Notes: a model not told the origin generated them from the sequence alone. 64,000 bases of DNA from Rhizobium mesosinicum (GCF_019511345.1 NZ_JAEUAK010000008.1:1-64000); one strand, 5' to 3'. Positions 32,152-42,777 are shown, numbered from the stretch's first letter. A program made the numbers and translations.

Positions 32152-34608
32152 ATGACCCAGTCCACGACCTCCATTGACCTAGCTGGCTCCTGGCAACTCT
32201 CATCCGGAGACGGCGAAGCGAAATGCGCGATCACGCTTCCCGGCGACGTGCATACGGCGCTTTACCGGGCCAATCTCATTCCCGATCCCTATTTCGGGCG
32301 CAATGAGGAGGTGGTGCAATGGGTGGCGCGGCGCGAATGGACTGTCGAGCGCAGCTTCGAGCTTTCTGATGCCGAGGGCGACTGGTATCTCGATATCGAC
32401 TATCTCGATACGGTCGCCAGCGTCTACGTCAACGGTTTCCTGGCGCTCGAAGCCGATAACAGCTTCCGTCGCTATCGGCCCGATGTGTCGAGCATGCTGA
32501 AATCCGGCAACAATTCCATACGCATCGTCTTTGCCTCCAACGTCGCCGTCGGTGCGGCACGGCAGAAGCGGCAGCCGTTCTATATTCCCTACAGCACCGG
32601 CAACTCGCCGATTCCCGATGGCAACATGCTGCGCAAGCCGCAATGCCATTTCGGCTGGGACTGGAATATCGCCATTGCGCCGCTCGGCCTCTACGGCACG
32701 ATTGCGCTGAAGAAGCTGGAGACGGCGCGCATCGAACATGTGCTGACGCGCCAGACGCACAATGCCGACGGCTCTGTCGAACTGCTGGTCACGGCGCAGC
32801 TCTTTGCCAAAGACCCCGGCATCGCCGGACTGCATTTCGATCTCGACGGCGAGCGTGTGCGGCTCGATGTCGGCGTCAATGTCGGCGAGACGAACGTCAA
32901 CCACGTCTTCCAGATCGACAATCCGCGCCTCTGGTGGCCTTCGGGCAGCGGCGAGCAGGCACTCTATAAGCTGACCGTCGAGCTGCCGTCCGACAGCGTG
33001 ACGAAGCAGATCGGCCTCAGGACCATCGAACTCATCACCACGCCTGACGCCGCCGGCAGCCGTTTTGCCTTCAAGGTCAACGGCCGCGAAATCTTCTGCC
33101 GCGGCGCCAACTGGATCCCGGCGGATGCGCTGTTCTCGCTCTCCTCGCAGGAGAAGACTGAGGATCTCCTGCAGTCGGCGAAGGCCGCCAACATGAACAT
33201 GATCCGCGTGTGGGGCGGCGGCTTCTACGAGCACGACTGGTTTTACGATATCTGCGACCGGCTTGGCCTGATGGTCTGGCAGGACTTCATGTTCGCCTGC
33301 AACCTATATCCTTCGACCGAGGACTTCCTTGAGAATGTCGCCGTCGAGGTGGACTATCAGGTGCGCCGGCTTTCCTCGCATGCCTCGATCGCGCTCTGGT
33401 GCGGGGACAACGAACTCGTTGGCGCGCTGACCTGGTTCGAGGAGTCTCGTAAGGATCGCGACCGCTATCTCGTTTCCTACGACCGCCTGAACCGCACCAT
33501 CGAGGTGGCGGTGAAGAAGGCGTTGCCGGGCGCCCTCTGGTGGCCGTCGAGCCCGGCTTCCGGCTATCTCGATTACGGCGATGCCTGGCATGCGGACGGT
33601 TCCGGCGACATGCATTACTGGTCGGTCTGGCACGAGAACAAGTCGTTCGACAATTACCGCTCAGTGCGCCCGCGCTTCTGCTCGGAATTCGGCTTCCAGT
33701 CCTATACGTCGCTGCCCGTCATCAAGACCTATGCCGAGCCGAAGGACATGAACGTGGCATCGCCCGTCATGGAACTGCATCAGAAGAATGCCGGCGGCAA
33801 CGAGCGTATTGCCGGCACGATGTTCCGCTATTTCCGCTTTCCGAAGGACTTCCCGAATTTCGTCTATCTCAGCCAGATCCAGCAGGGCTTGGCGATCAAG
33901 ACGGCGGTCGAATATTGGCGGTCGCTCAAACCCCATTGCATGGGCACGATCTACTGGCAACTCAACGACACTTGGCCGGTTGCGTCCTGGTCGAGCCTCG
34001 ATTACGGCGGCCGTTGGAAGGCGATGCATTATCTCGTCAAGCGCTTCTTCCAGCCGGTGGCAGTGGCCGCTATCCCCGCCGATGACGGCAAGTCGATCCG
34101 CTTCTCGCTGGTCAACGATACCTTCGCCGATGTCAGCATCGATCTTGCGATCTCGGTCCTGACGATGAAGGGCGAGCGTAAGCATCTGAAAAATGTGCAG
34201 GCCATGTGCGCGCCGGATGCGGCCTGTACTGCCGCAACGCTAGACATGTCCGAGATACCCGAGGGCACGCTGCTTGCCTGGCACTTCACCGCTTCGAACG
34301 GCATGGGCGGCGAGGGGCATTATGTCAACGGCACCTACAAGGCGCTGGAACTGGAGCCGGCGGGCCTGACGGTCACGCATGAATTCGTCGAGGAGAATGG
34401 TTCGGTCGACATCAACGTCACCGCCAAGGGACTGGCGCTTTTCGTGATGATCGAGACCGACACGGACGGCAAATATTCCGACAACGCCTTCGACCTTGCG
34501 TCAGGCGAAAGCCGCCGCATCACCTTCACCCCGGCTAAGCCGCTCGAAAAGGGCAAGCTGCCGGACTTCCGCTTCTATGACCTGCATTCCTGCCAGTCGG
34601 CAGATTGA
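32152..34608 (+). CDS. Beta-mannosidase (glycoside hydrolase family 2)
   Basis: 818-residue retaining glycosidase that removes terminal beta-D-mannose from mannan or glycan fragments. It has no signal peptide, so it works in the cytoplasm on imported oligosaccharides. The sugar-binding domain is at about 1-185 (WVARREWTVERSFEL, FGWDWNIAIAPLGLYG). The TIM barrel has the acid/base glutamate in WCGDNE (Glu421) and the nucleophile in FCSEFGFQSY (Glu512). IRVWGGGFYE and YWQLNDTWPVASWSSLDY are GH2 mannosidase blocks. ATG at 32152 is the likely start, although only a weak ribosome-binding site is visible. Confidence 0.95.
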   Translation: MTQSTTSIDLAGSWQLSSGDGEAKCAITLPGDVHTALYRANLIPDPYFGRNEEVVQWVARREWTVERSFELSDAEGDWYLDIDYLDTVASVYVNGFLALEADNSFRRYRPDVSSMLKSGNNSIRIVFASNVAVGAARQKRQPFYIPYSTGNSPIPDGNMLRKPQCHFGWDWNIAIAPLGLYGTIALKKLETARIEHVLTRQTHNADGSVELLVTAQLFAKDPGIAGLHFDLDGERVRLDVGVNVGETNVNHVFQIDNPRLWWPSGSGEQALYKLTVELPSDSVTKQIGLRTIELITTPDAAGSRFAFKVNGREIFCRGANWIPADALFSLSSQEKTEDLLQSAKAANMNMIRVWGGGFYEHDWFYDICDRLGLMVWQDFMFACNLYPSTEDFLENVAVEVDYQVRRLSSHASIALWCGDNELVGALTWFEESRKDRDRYLVSYDRLNRTIEVAVKKALPGALWWPSSPASGYLDYGDAWHADGSGDMHYWSVWHENKSFDNYRSVRPRFCSEFGFQSYTSLPVIKTYAEPKDMNVASPVMELHQKNAGGNERIAGTMFRYFRFPKDFPNFVYLSQIQQGLAIKTAVEYWRSLKPHCMGTIYWQLNDTWPVASWSSLDYGGRWKAMHYLVKRFFQPVAVAAIPADDGKSIRFSLVNDTFADVSIDLAISVLTMKGERKHLKNVQAMCAPDAACTAATLDMSEIPEGTLLAWHFTASNGMGGEGHYVNGTYKALELEPAGLTVTHEFVEENGSVDINVTAKGLALFVMIETDTDGKYSDNAFDLASGESRRITFTPAKPLEKGKLPDFRFYDLHSCQSAD

Positions 34609-34647
34609 TCTTACGTGAGAACGGGCACGAGGCCCGAGGAGGATGAC

Positions 34648-35412
34648 ATGACCAAGCTCAGCTATCAGCTCTACAGCGCCCGCAATTTTCCGCCGCTTTC
34701 GGCGATCTTCGAGAAGCTCGGCAAGGCCGGTTACGCCGAAGTCGAAGGTTTCGGCGGCATCTATGCCGAACTCGACGAAGCCGGCCTCAAGAGCCTGCGC
34801 GCCGATCTCGACAAGAACGGCCTCGTCATGGCGACCGGCCATTTCAGCCCCGATTTCCTCGACGGCAATGTCGAGAAGTCGCTGCAGATCGCCAAGATCC
34901 TCGGAATGGATTCCATCTATGCACCGCACCTGATGCCGGACCAGCGCCCGACGGATGCGGCAGGCTGGCTCGCCTTCGGCAAGCGCCTGCAGGAAATGAG
35001 CAAGCCCTACAAGGATGCGGGCTATGAGTTCGGCTGGCACAATCACGATTTCGAGTTCGTGAAGCTTTCGGACGGGTCGCTGCCGATCGAGCGTATCTTC
35101 GAAGGCGCGCCCGGCATCACCTGGGAAGCGGATATCGCCTGGGTCGTTCGCGGCGGTGCCGACCCTTATGCCTGGGTCGAAAAGCTCGGAGACCGCATCA
35201 GCGCGGTGCACGTCAAGGATATCGCACCGGCTGGCGAAGCCACAGACGAAGGCGGCTGGGCCGATGTCGGCCACGGCACGATCGGCTGGGCGAAGCTGCT
35301 TCCGGTCGTCAAGGCGAAGACCAAGGCCAAGCATTTCGTGGTCGAGCACGACAATCCGAACGATATCGACCGCAACATCACGCGCTCGATCGCTTCCTTC
35401 AAGAGCTACTGA
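34648..35412 (+). CDS. Sugar phosphate isomerase/epimerase (xylose-isomerase-like TIM barrel)
   Basis: 254-residue AP-endonuclease-2 family TIM barrel (COG1082). Metal-site motifs include GYEFGWHNHDFEF, ITWEADIAWV, ISAVHVKDIAP and FVVEHDNPNDIDRNI. These are typical of small epimerases or dehydratases that act on keto-sugars together with Gfo/Idh/MocA dehydrogenases; the very next gene is one. ATG at 34648 has GAGGAGG upstream. The exact reaction cannot be read from sequence. Confidence 0.92.
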   Translation: MTKLSYQLYSARNFPPLSAIFEKLGKAGYAEVEGFGGIYAELDEAGLKSLRADLDKNGLVMATGHFSPDFLDGNVEKSLQIAKILGMDSIYAPHLMPDQRPTDAAGWLAFGKRLQEMSKPYKDAGYEFGWHNHDFEFVKLSDGSLPIERIFEGAPGITWEADIAWVVRGGADPYAWVEKLGDRISAVHVKDIAPAGEATDEGGWADVGHGTIGWAKLLPVVKAKTKAKHFVVEHDNPNDIDRNITRSIASFKSY

Positions 35413-35420
35413 GGCAGACC

Positions 35421-36554
35421 ATGACCAAGGAACTTGGCGTCGGCATCATCGGATGCGGCAATATCTCCACCACTTACTTTTCGCTGGCACCGCTCTTCAA
35501 GGGGCTGAAGGTGCTGGCCTGCGCCGATATCAACGCGCAGGCGGCAAAGCAGCGCGCCGAAGAATACGGCGTGACGGCGCAGACAATCGAAGAACTTCTC
35601 GCCAATGACGAGATCGACGTCGTCGTCAACCTGACGATCCCGGATGCGCATTATCCGGTATCCAAGGCAGCCCTCGAAGCCGGCAAGCATGTCTATTCGG
35701 AAAAGCCGCTGGTGCTTTCGCTGGAGCAGGGCGAGGAGCTTCGCCGCATCGCCAAGGAAAAGGGCCTCGCCGTGGGCTGCGCACCCGACACGTTCCTCGG
35801 CGGCGCGCATCAGCTGGCGCGCAAGTTCGTCGATGACGGCGGGATCGGCCGCATCACGTCGGGCGCCTGCTACGTCATGGGCCCGGGCATGGAAATGTGG
35901 CACCCGAACCCGGACTTCTTCTTCCTGCCGGGCGGCGGCCCGATCCTCGACATGGGGCCATACTATATCGCCAACCTGATCAACTTGGTCGGACCGGTGA
36001 AGCGCGTTGCCGGCCTGACCTCGATGGCATCGGAAACCCGCACCATCACCAGCCAGCCGCGCAATGGCGAGGTGATCCCGGTCAAGACGCCGACGACGAT
36101 CCAGGCGTTGCTCGAATTCGTTTCGGGCGCCACCATCACGCTGACTGCAAGCTGGGATGTCTGGTCGCACCGCCATGCCAATATGGAACTCTATGGCACG
36201 GACGGTTCGCTCTATGTGCCGGACCCGAACTTCTTCGGCGGCGTCGTGGAAGCGAGCGGCCGTGACAAGGACATCAAGGCCCTGGAAGCCTGGGATCACC
36301 CCTTTGGCAAGATCAACCAGGAAAGCCCGAACGGCTCGCGCGCCAATTACCGCACGGCCGGCCTTGCGGACATGGTCATGGCGCTGATCGAGGGCCGCGA
36401 TGCACGCTGCTCGCTCGACCGCACGCTGCACGGCGTCGACATCATGACTTCGATACTGAAGTCGGGTGCGGAAGGCCGGTTCGTGGATCTCATGACGACC
36501 TGCACGCAGCCGGCGGCGCTCGGTATCGAAGAGGCGCAGGCGCTGTTGAGGTAA
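35421..36554 (+). CDS. Gfo/Idh/MocA-family NAD(P)-dependent oxidoreductase
   Basis: 377-residue two-domain dehydrogenase: an N-terminal Rossmann fold (VGIIGCGNISTTYFSLAP, residues 5-22) and the C-terminal sheet domain. HVYSEKPL carries the conserved Glu-Lys-Pro of the active site, and GPILDMGPYYIANLINLVGPVKRV has the family aspartate and histidine-equivalent region. It likely oxidises or reduces a ring hydroxyl of a sugar produced by the glycosidases, with the TIM-barrel protein encoded eight bases upstream. Confidence 0.93.
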   Translation: MTKELGVGIIGCGNISTTYFSLAPLFKGLKVLACADINAQAAKQRAEEYGVTAQTIEELLANDEIDVVVNLTIPDAHYPVSKAALEAGKHVYSEKPLVLSLEQGEELRRIAKEKGLAVGCAPDTFLGGAHQLARKFVDDGGIGRITSGACYVMGPGMEMWHPNPDFFFLPGGGPILDMGPYYIANLINLVGPVKRVAGLTSMASETRTITSQPRNGEVIPVKTPTTIQALLEFVSGATITLTASWDVWSHRHANMELYGTDGSLYVPDPNFFGGVVEASGRDKDIKALEAWDHPFGKINQESPNGSRANYRTAGLADMVMALIEGRDARCSLDRTLHGVDIMTSILKSGAEGRFVDLMTTCTQPAALGIEEAQALLR

Positions 36555-36928
36555 GGAGAGGGCTTCCGGGGTTGGTCTGGGGCTCTGTCAGACCCCAGAT
36601 CCGGCAGAGTACCACATCCACGTCGTCATCCTCGGCCTTGTGCCGAGGATCTGCCGAGAGGGCAGCAGATGCTCGGCACAAGGCCGAGCATGACGGCACG
36701 CGGATAGGACGTGCCGAAAGGCACGACGGGTGTGAGGGCAGGGCCTATCATAAAGCAGCGTCTACAAGCGAAGTCATCGACAATACACGCCGCGCGCTTG
36801 CCGTATCGGCGTGCTTAATTCAATAGTGCGGTCGCGCCCGACCTGACATGAGGGCGCGATTTCAGCTTCCGACCGCCACCCGTGCGGATACGGAAGAGAA
36901 GCACTTTTACAGGTTGAGGAGACCTCAG
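36555..36928. other. Intergenic region with long inverted repeat before the aldo/keto reductase gene
   Basis: 374 bases without a supported gene. It contains the palindromic repeat at 36624-36695 and a plausible ribosome-binding site GAGGAG at 36916-36921 for the next gene. The sequence before 36850 looks non-coding in all frames. Confidence 0.5.
36624..36695. repeat. 72-bp palindromic repeat element
   Basis: Arms 36624-36654 and 36665-36695 are inverted copies with two differences in 31 bases. Each arm is itself a hairpin (CCTCGGC..GCCGAGG and GCTCGGC..GCCGAGC). The two differences compensate each other within each arm. Similar CTCGGCCTTGTGCCGAG sequences are frequent between genes in Rhizobium. 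Confidence 0.75.
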
Positions 36929-37960
<1,032 letters not shown>

Positions 37961-38010
37961 GATAGCCGAAAGGCAACCTCGGGGGGTGGGGCAGCGCGTC
38001 GCCCCAAATT

Positions 38011-38149
38011 CCCTCATTCCTGTGTCCTTGTGCTGGCACAAGGGATGTCACAGGAATCCAGCCGCCGCGCGTCTGCGCCGCGAGAAGAGTCCTTTCAGCC
38101 CAAGGACTTGGGCTGGCTGGATCTCTGTGACAAGCACAGAGATGAGGGG
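38011..38149. repeat. 139-bp repeat with terminal inverted repeats
   Basis: The ends CCCTCATTCCTGTG (38011-38024) and CACAGAGATGAGGG (38136-38149) are inverted copies with two mismatches. Internal hairpins are present (CAGCCCAAGG/CTTGGGCTG at 38096-38115). This element type is common in Rhizobium intergenic DNA. It has no coding capacity. Confidence 0.75.
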
Positions 38150-38212
38150 AGGAGGAAAGTGCCTCGCCATCATCTGACGTACGTACCACAATTTTGCTCT
38201 GGAGGAGCCGCC

Positions 38213-39826
38213 ATGATCCGCAATCCCATCCTGCCTGGGTTCAATCCCGATCCGTCCATTTGCCGCGTCGGCGACGACTATTACATCGCGACCTCCACCT
38301 TCGAATGGTATCCGGGTGTGCAGATCCACCATTCGCGCGATCTGGTGAACTGGAAGCTGGTGCGGCGGCCGCTGGAGCGGGCCTCGCAACTCGACATGCG
38401 CGGCAATCCCGACAGCTGCGGCGTCTGGGCGCCGTGCCTTTCCTATGCGGACGGACAGTTCTGGTTGGTCTATACGGACGTCAAGCGTTTCGACGGCAAC
38501 TTCAAGGACGCGCATAACTACATCGTGACCGCGCCCTCCATCGAGGGCGAATGGTCCGAACCCGTCTACGTCAATTCCTCGGGCTTCGATCCATCGCTGT
38601 TCCATGACGATGACGGCCGCAAGTGGTTCGTCAACATGCAGTGGAACCACCGCACCGAGAGCTATGGCGGCTCACCGAAATCGCCGGCTTTCGACGGCAT
38701 CCTGCTGCAGGAATGGGATCCGCAGACGAAGGCGCTGAAAGGCCCGATCAAGAATATCTTCGCCGGCAGCCCGCTCGGTCTCGTCGAGGGACCGCATCTC
38801 TTCCGCAAGAACGGCTGGTACTACCTGACGACGGCCGAAGGCGGCACGGGCTACGATCATGCCGTGACGATGGCGCGCTCGCGCAATATCGACGGCCCCT
38901 ATGAGCTGCATCCGAACCGGCATCTGATCACCTCGAAGGATAATCCGGAAGCGGCGCTGCAACGGGCAGGGCACGGCCAATATGTCGAAACTCCAGATGG
39001 CCAGGTCTATCACACGCATCTTTGCGGCCGGCCGCTGCCGCCGAAGCGTCGCTGCACGCTGGGACGCGAGACAGCACTGCAGAAATGCGTCTGGCGTGAG
39101 GATGGCTGGCTCTATCTGGAAAACGGCACCGTTGTACCCGATGTCGAGGTGCCGGGCCTTGGCGGCGCCGTGCGGGCGGAAAAGCCTGTCCGCAGCGAGT
39201 ATAGTTTCGATGGCGGCAAGTTGCCGGATGATTTCCAGTGGCTGCGCACGCCGCAGCCGGAGCGCATCTTCAACCTGACGGAGCGCCCCGGCCATCTGCG
39301 CCTGATCGGCCGCGAAAGCATCGGTTCCTGGTTCGAGCAGGCGCTCGTCGCCCGCCGGCAGGAGCATCACAGTTTTCGCGCGGAAACGGTGGTGGAGTTT
39401 GCGCCGGATACCTATCAGCAGGTCGCCGGCCTGACGCACTATTATAACCGCCACAAGTTCCATGCCGTCGTCGTGACGCTGCATGAAAAGCTCGGCCGCT
39501 GTGTCACGATTTTCTCCTGCGACGGCGATTATCCGCATGGGCGCATGAGCTTCCCGGCGGAAGCCGGCGTCGCGATCCCGGCCGAGGGGCGCGTGCAGCT
39601 TTCCATGGAAATCCGCGAAAACGACCTGCAATTCTTCTGGCAGACGGAAGGCAAGGGCGCCTGGCAGCCGATCGGCCCCGTCCTCGATGCCGGCGTCGTC
39701 TCGGACGAGGGCGGGCGCGGCGAGCACGGCTCGTTCACCGGCGCCTTTGCCGGCGTCTTCGCCTTCGATACGTCGGGCCGGGCAAAGACGGCCGATTTCG
39801 ACTGGTTCAACTATGAGGAGCTGTGA
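38213..39826 (+). CDS. Beta-xylosidase / alpha-L-arabinofuranosidase-like glycoside hydrolase family 43
   Basis: 537-residue inverting glycosidase, cytoplasmic (no signal peptide). The N-terminal five-bladed propeller carries the catalytic base in NPILPGFNPDPSICRVGDDYY, the pKa-modulating Asp near SSGFDPSLFHDDDG and the general acid Glu in LVEGPHLFRKNGWYYL. The C-terminal about 200 residues form the beta-sandwich GH43_C2-type domain (TYQQVAGLTHYYNRHKFH). The family as a whole releases xylose from xylo-oligomers. ATG at 38213 with GGAGGAG at 38201 is clear; upstream frame extension reads through the repeat. Confidence 0.95.
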   Translation: MIRNPILPGFNPDPSICRVGDDYYIATSTFEWYPGVQIHHSRDLVNWKLVRRPLERASQLDMRGNPDSCGVWAPCLSYADGQFWLVYTDVKRFDGNFKDAHNYIVTAPSIEGEWSEPVYVNSSGFDPSLFHDDDGRKWFVNMQWNHRTESYGGSPKSPAFDGILLQEWDPQTKALKGPIKNIFAGSPLGLVEGPHLFRKNGWYYLTTAEGGTGYDHAVTMARSRNIDGPYELHPNRHLITSKDNPEAALQRAGHGQYVETPDGQVYHTHLCGRPLPPKRRCTLGRETALQKCVWREDGWLYLENGTVVPDVEVPGLGGAVRAEKPVRSEYSFDGGKLPDDFQWLRTPQPERIFNLTERPGHLRLIGRESIGSWFEQALVARRQEHHSFRAETVVEFAPDTYQQVAGLTHYYNRHKFHAVVVTLHEKLGRCVTIFSCDGDYPHGRMSFPAEAGVAIPAEGRVQLSMEIRENDLQFFWQTEGKGAWQPIGPVLDAGVVSDEGGRGEHGSFTGAFAGVFAFDTSGRAKTADFDWFNYEEL

Positions 39827-39856
39827 GCGCCAATCGCTGAGTTCACGTCAATCCGG

Positions 39857-39884
39857 AAAAGGGTGGTTTCGGCCGCCCTTTTTG
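39857..39884 (+). terminator. Rho-independent terminator at the end of the hemicellulose locus
   Basis: AAAAGGGTGG (39857-39866) pairs with CCGCCCTTTT (39873-39882), one G-T pair, followed by a T-rich tract. Confidence 0.85.
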
Positions 39885-39914
39885 TTTTGTGAGTGTGGAG
39901 CGATATCCTTGTCG

Positions 39915-40586
39915 TCAGGCGAAGCGGCTGCCGGAGCGCTTGATCACCCCATCCTCCGTGACGACGGCATCCATCGGGATATCATGCGCCTGCGGCTTGA
40001 TCGTACGGATCTGCTGTTGCGAAAATCCGATGCCGATGGCGAGCGGTTTGGGGGAGAGTGACGCCAGCGTCCTATCGAAATAACCGCCGCCGACGCCGAG
40101 GCGATAACAGCCGCGATCGAATCCGACGACCGGGGCGATCACGATATCGGGTTGCCGCTCTTTGCCTTCGGTGGGGATGAGAATGCCGAGCACGCCGCGC
40201 TCCAGCTTCGCGCCAGGGGTCCAGATCCGGAACGTCAGGGGCTTTGCCTTCTCTGCCACGACCGGCAGAAGCCATGTCGCGCGCTCGGCGATTGCGGCCA
40301 TCCAGCCACGCAGATCCGGCTCTCCCTGAAAGGGCCAGTAGAGACTGACAGATTTTCCCGCAATCACAGGGCTTAGAAGCCTGTCGAGATGCGATGAGAT
40401 CAGCGCCGTCTTCCGCTCGCGCTCGGTTGATTCTATGCGTTTGCGGGCGTCAATCAGCCGCCTGCGCTCACCGCGGCGCCATTCCCGCACCACCTCCCAT
40501 GGCTCTTCAAGGCCCATATAGGCGGGGTCCACTTCATGCATCAGGCATGCCGGCGAGGCGTAGTCGTCAGGTTCGTCTTTCTGCAT
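39915..40586 (-). CDS. 5-formyltetrahydrofolate cyclo-ligase family protein
   Basis: Converts 5-formyl-THF to 5,10-methenyl-THF with ATP. The 223-residue protein has the basic ATP-contact region EWRRGERRRLIDARKRI, VSLYWPFQGEPDLRGW and the hallmark FDRGCYRLGVGGGYFDRTL (about 161-179). It is somewhat longer at the N-terminus than the E. coli enzyme. It is divergent from a LysR gene, with 118 bases between the starts. In alphaproteobacteria the better known ygfA copy lies beside 6S RNA; this gene may be a second, family-type copy. Confidence 0.9.
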   Translation of the reverse strand: MQKDEPDDYASPACLMHEVDPAYMGLEEPWEVVREWRRGERRRLIDARKRIESTERERKTALISSHLDRLLSPVIAGKSVSLYWPFQGEPDLRGWMAAIAERATWLLPVVAEKAKPLTFRIWTPGAKLERGVLGILIPTEGKERQPDIVIAPVVGFDRGCYRLGVGGGYFDRTLASLSPKPLAIGIGFSQQQIRTIKPQAHDIPMDAVVTEDGVIKRSGSRFA

Positions 40587-40704
40587 CCAGTGGGGCCAAT
40601 CGGAAGAAGTTTTCAGTTGATGCGACGATTTTGAACGTTTCGGCGATTGCGATCATTCTCTGATTTGGAATAATAGACAAGTTCGTTCATCAAGCGAGAT
40701 CAAT

Positions 40705-41601
40705 GTGGATCTGTCTTCCCTGGAAATTTTTCTCGTCGTCGCCGAAGAGGGCAGCGTCACCCGCGCGGCCAAGAGACTTTCTCGGGCGCCGTCGAATGTC
40801 ACAACCCGTATCCAGGCTCTGGAAGGGCAGATGGAGGCCATATTCTTCAGCCGGGACGGCAAACGCATGACGCTGACATCGGAGGGACAGATCTTCGTCT
40901 CTTATGCGCGGCGGCTGACGGCGCTTGCCGGGGAGGCGCAGCTTGCCCTGAAGGGCGCCCGTCCGAAGCCGGTATTACGTCTCGGCACCATGGAAAGCAC
41001 GGCAGCGAGCCGGCTGCCGCCCGTGCTTGCGCGTTTCAACGACCAGAACCCCGATATTGCCCTGAAGCTGACGCTCGGCGCTACGCGAGAGCTGGCAAAG
41101 GCGGTATTGTCAGGTGAGCTCGATTGCGCACTGATCGCCACACCGCAGGGCGAGCCCGGCTGGTTGTCGTCTGCCGGTGTCGGGGCCGAAGCTCTCTGTT
41201 CTACGCGCGTCTATGAAGAGGACCTGCTGCTCGTGCTGCCGCCGCATCATGCTTCGGTCGCCGCCCCGCAAGATATCCGCCTTCCGGTACTTGCCGCGCT
41301 GGAGCCCGGCTGCACCTACCGCCAGATTGCCGAGCGCTGGATCCGCGGCGGTGCCAACCTGCCGACGGTGGAGATGACCTCCTATCATGCGATCCTCGCC
41401 CAGGTCGTTGCCGGTAACGCTGTCGGCGTCATGCCGCGCTCGGTGCTCGACATGCTGCCCTGGAGAGCCGAGGTCAGCATCCACCGACTCGGTCCCGTCG
41501 ATACGCTGCTGATTTCGAGGCGCGAGCAGCGGTCCGATCCGCTGCAGGCTTTCGAGCAGATCATGCTCCTGTCGGCCAATCCACCCTCGATGCTGCGATA
41601 G
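40705..41601 (+). CDS. LysR-family transcriptional regulator
   Basis: 298 residues: an N-terminal helix-turn-helix DLSSLEIFLVVAEEGSVTRAAKRLSRAPSNVTTRIQALE (residues 2-40) and a C-terminal co-inducer domain (LRLGTMESTAASRLPPVLARFNDQNPDIALKL). The second half (TYRQIAERWIRG; GVMPRSVLDMLPW) fits the YfeR/GltC-like group. The start is probably GTG at 40705. It may control the divergent cyclo-ligase gene or the HPP gene downstream. No T-N11-A site was confirmed. Confidence 0.93.
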   Translation: MDLSSLEIFLVVAEEGSVTRAAKRLSRAPSNVTTRIQALEGQMEAIFFSRDGKRMTLTSEGQIFVSYARRLTALAGEAQLALKGARPKPVLRLGTMESTAASRLPPVLARFNDQNPDIALKLTLGATRELAKAVLSGELDCALIATPQGEPGWLSSAGVGAEALCSTRVYEEDLLLVLPPHHASVAAPQDIRLPVLAALEPGCTYRQIAERWIRGGANLPTVEMTSYHAILAQVVAGNAVGVMPRSVLDMLPWRAEVSIHRLGPVDTLLISRREQRSDPLQAFEQIMLLSANPPSMLR

Positions 41602-41646
41602 CAGCGTCATCCAATTTCACTCACAGCCTTCTTCAAAGAGTATTCC

Positions 41647-42771
41647 ATGCGCATGCCAAATTCCGACGAGACGCCCCGCCGGTCATCCCTCTCGCGGCTC
41701 TTCCATCCCATTCTTGCCGGTGCAACGCTGCGCGACCGATTGCTCGCCTGCCTCGGCGCGCTGGTTTCCATTGCGCTGACCGGGTTGCTCTGCGGCGCGC
41801 TCTTTGGCGAAGGTTCGCATCTGCCGTTGATCGTGGCGCCGATGGGGGCGTCTGCCGTGCTGCTCTTTGCCGTGCCGGCGAGCCCGCTCGCGCAGCCCTG
41901 GTCGATCATCGGCGGCAATACGATCTCGGCGATCATGGGGGTTGCGGCGGCAAGCGTGATCCATGATCCGATCATTGCGACCGGAGTGGGTGTGTCGCTG
42001 GCGATCGCCGCCATGTCCTTTACCCGCTGCCTGCATCCGCCGGGCGGGGCGGCGGCGCTGACGGCGGTGCTCGGCGGGCCTGTCGTCGCCAGCTGGGGCA
42101 TGCTCTTTCCCTTCGTGCCCGTCGCGCTGAATTCCTGCCTGCTGGTGGCGCTCGGCCTCGTCTTCCACAAGCTGTCGCGGCACAATTACCCGCATGTGGT
42201 GGCCGCACCCGTCAATACGCACCTGACGGCAGACCGGCCGTCCGCCGAACGCGCCGGTTTCCAGGAGGAGGATATCGATGCGGCACTCGCCAAGCTCAAC
42301 GAGACCTTCGATATCGACCGCGCCGATCTCACCCGGCTGCTGCGCCAGGTGGAATTCGAGGCCGTCGCGCGTTCGAATGCGGAAGTCAAATGCGCCGATA
42401 TCATGTCGCGCGATGTGATCGCCATCGATGCCGATGCGACGGTGGAGCAGGCGCGATGGCTGCTGCTCAACCATAATATAAGGACATTGCCGGTGCGCGA
42501 TGAGGCTGGAAAGCTGATCGGCACCGTCGGGTTGCGGGAGCTTGCGCTCGCCTCGGGCTCGGTGGAGCGGCTGGTCTCGCCGGCGACGACCGCCCGCGCT
42601 GACGCCGTGGCGATGGGGCTGCTGCCGGATCTGACGGATGGGCGCACCCATGCGGTCATTATCGTCGATGAGGAGAGGCGCATCGTGGGGCTGATTTCGC
42701 AGACGGATCTGCTGAGCGCCGTTGCGCGGGCATTGCCGAAGGGCAGCAAGCCCGCGGCTGTCGCGGCTTAA
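41647..42771 (+). CDS. HPP-family membrane protein with C-terminal CBS domains
   Basis: 374 residues. The N-terminal 170 hold four to five membrane segments with the HPP signature (PMGASAVLLFAVPASPLAQPWSIIGGNTISA; FTRCLHPPGGAAALTAVLGG), a family linked to nitrite transport in plastids and cyanobacteria. After a linker, two CBS motifs follow (CADIMSRDVIAIDADATVEQARWLLLNHNIRTLPV; AVIIVDEERRIVGLISQTDLL), expected to bind adenine nucleotides. It may be a regulated anion channel or transporter. Confidence 0.92.
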   Translation: MRMPNSDETPRRSSLSRLFHPILAGATLRDRLLACLGALVSIALTGLLCGALFGEGSHLPLIVAPMGASAVLLFAVPASPLAQPWSIIGGNTISAIMGVAAASVIHDPIIATGVGVSLAIAAMSFTRCLHPPGGAAALTAVLGGPVVASWGMLFPFVPVALNSCLLVALGLVFHKLSRHNYPHVVAAPVNTHLTADRPSAERAGFQEEDIDAALAKLNETFDIDRADLTRLLRQVEFEAVARSNAEVKCADIMSRDVIAIDADATVEQARWLLLNHNIRTLPVRDEAGKLIGTVGLRELALASGSVERLVSPATTARADAVAMGLLPDLTDGRTHAVIIVDEERRIVGLISQTDLLSAVARALPKGSKPAAVAA

Positions 42772-42777
42772 CGCCGA

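Noticed and set aside
36555..36850. Small ORFs around the long palindrome (36490-36826)
   Set aside because: They read through the repeat, have no ribosome-binding site and no family-like sequence.
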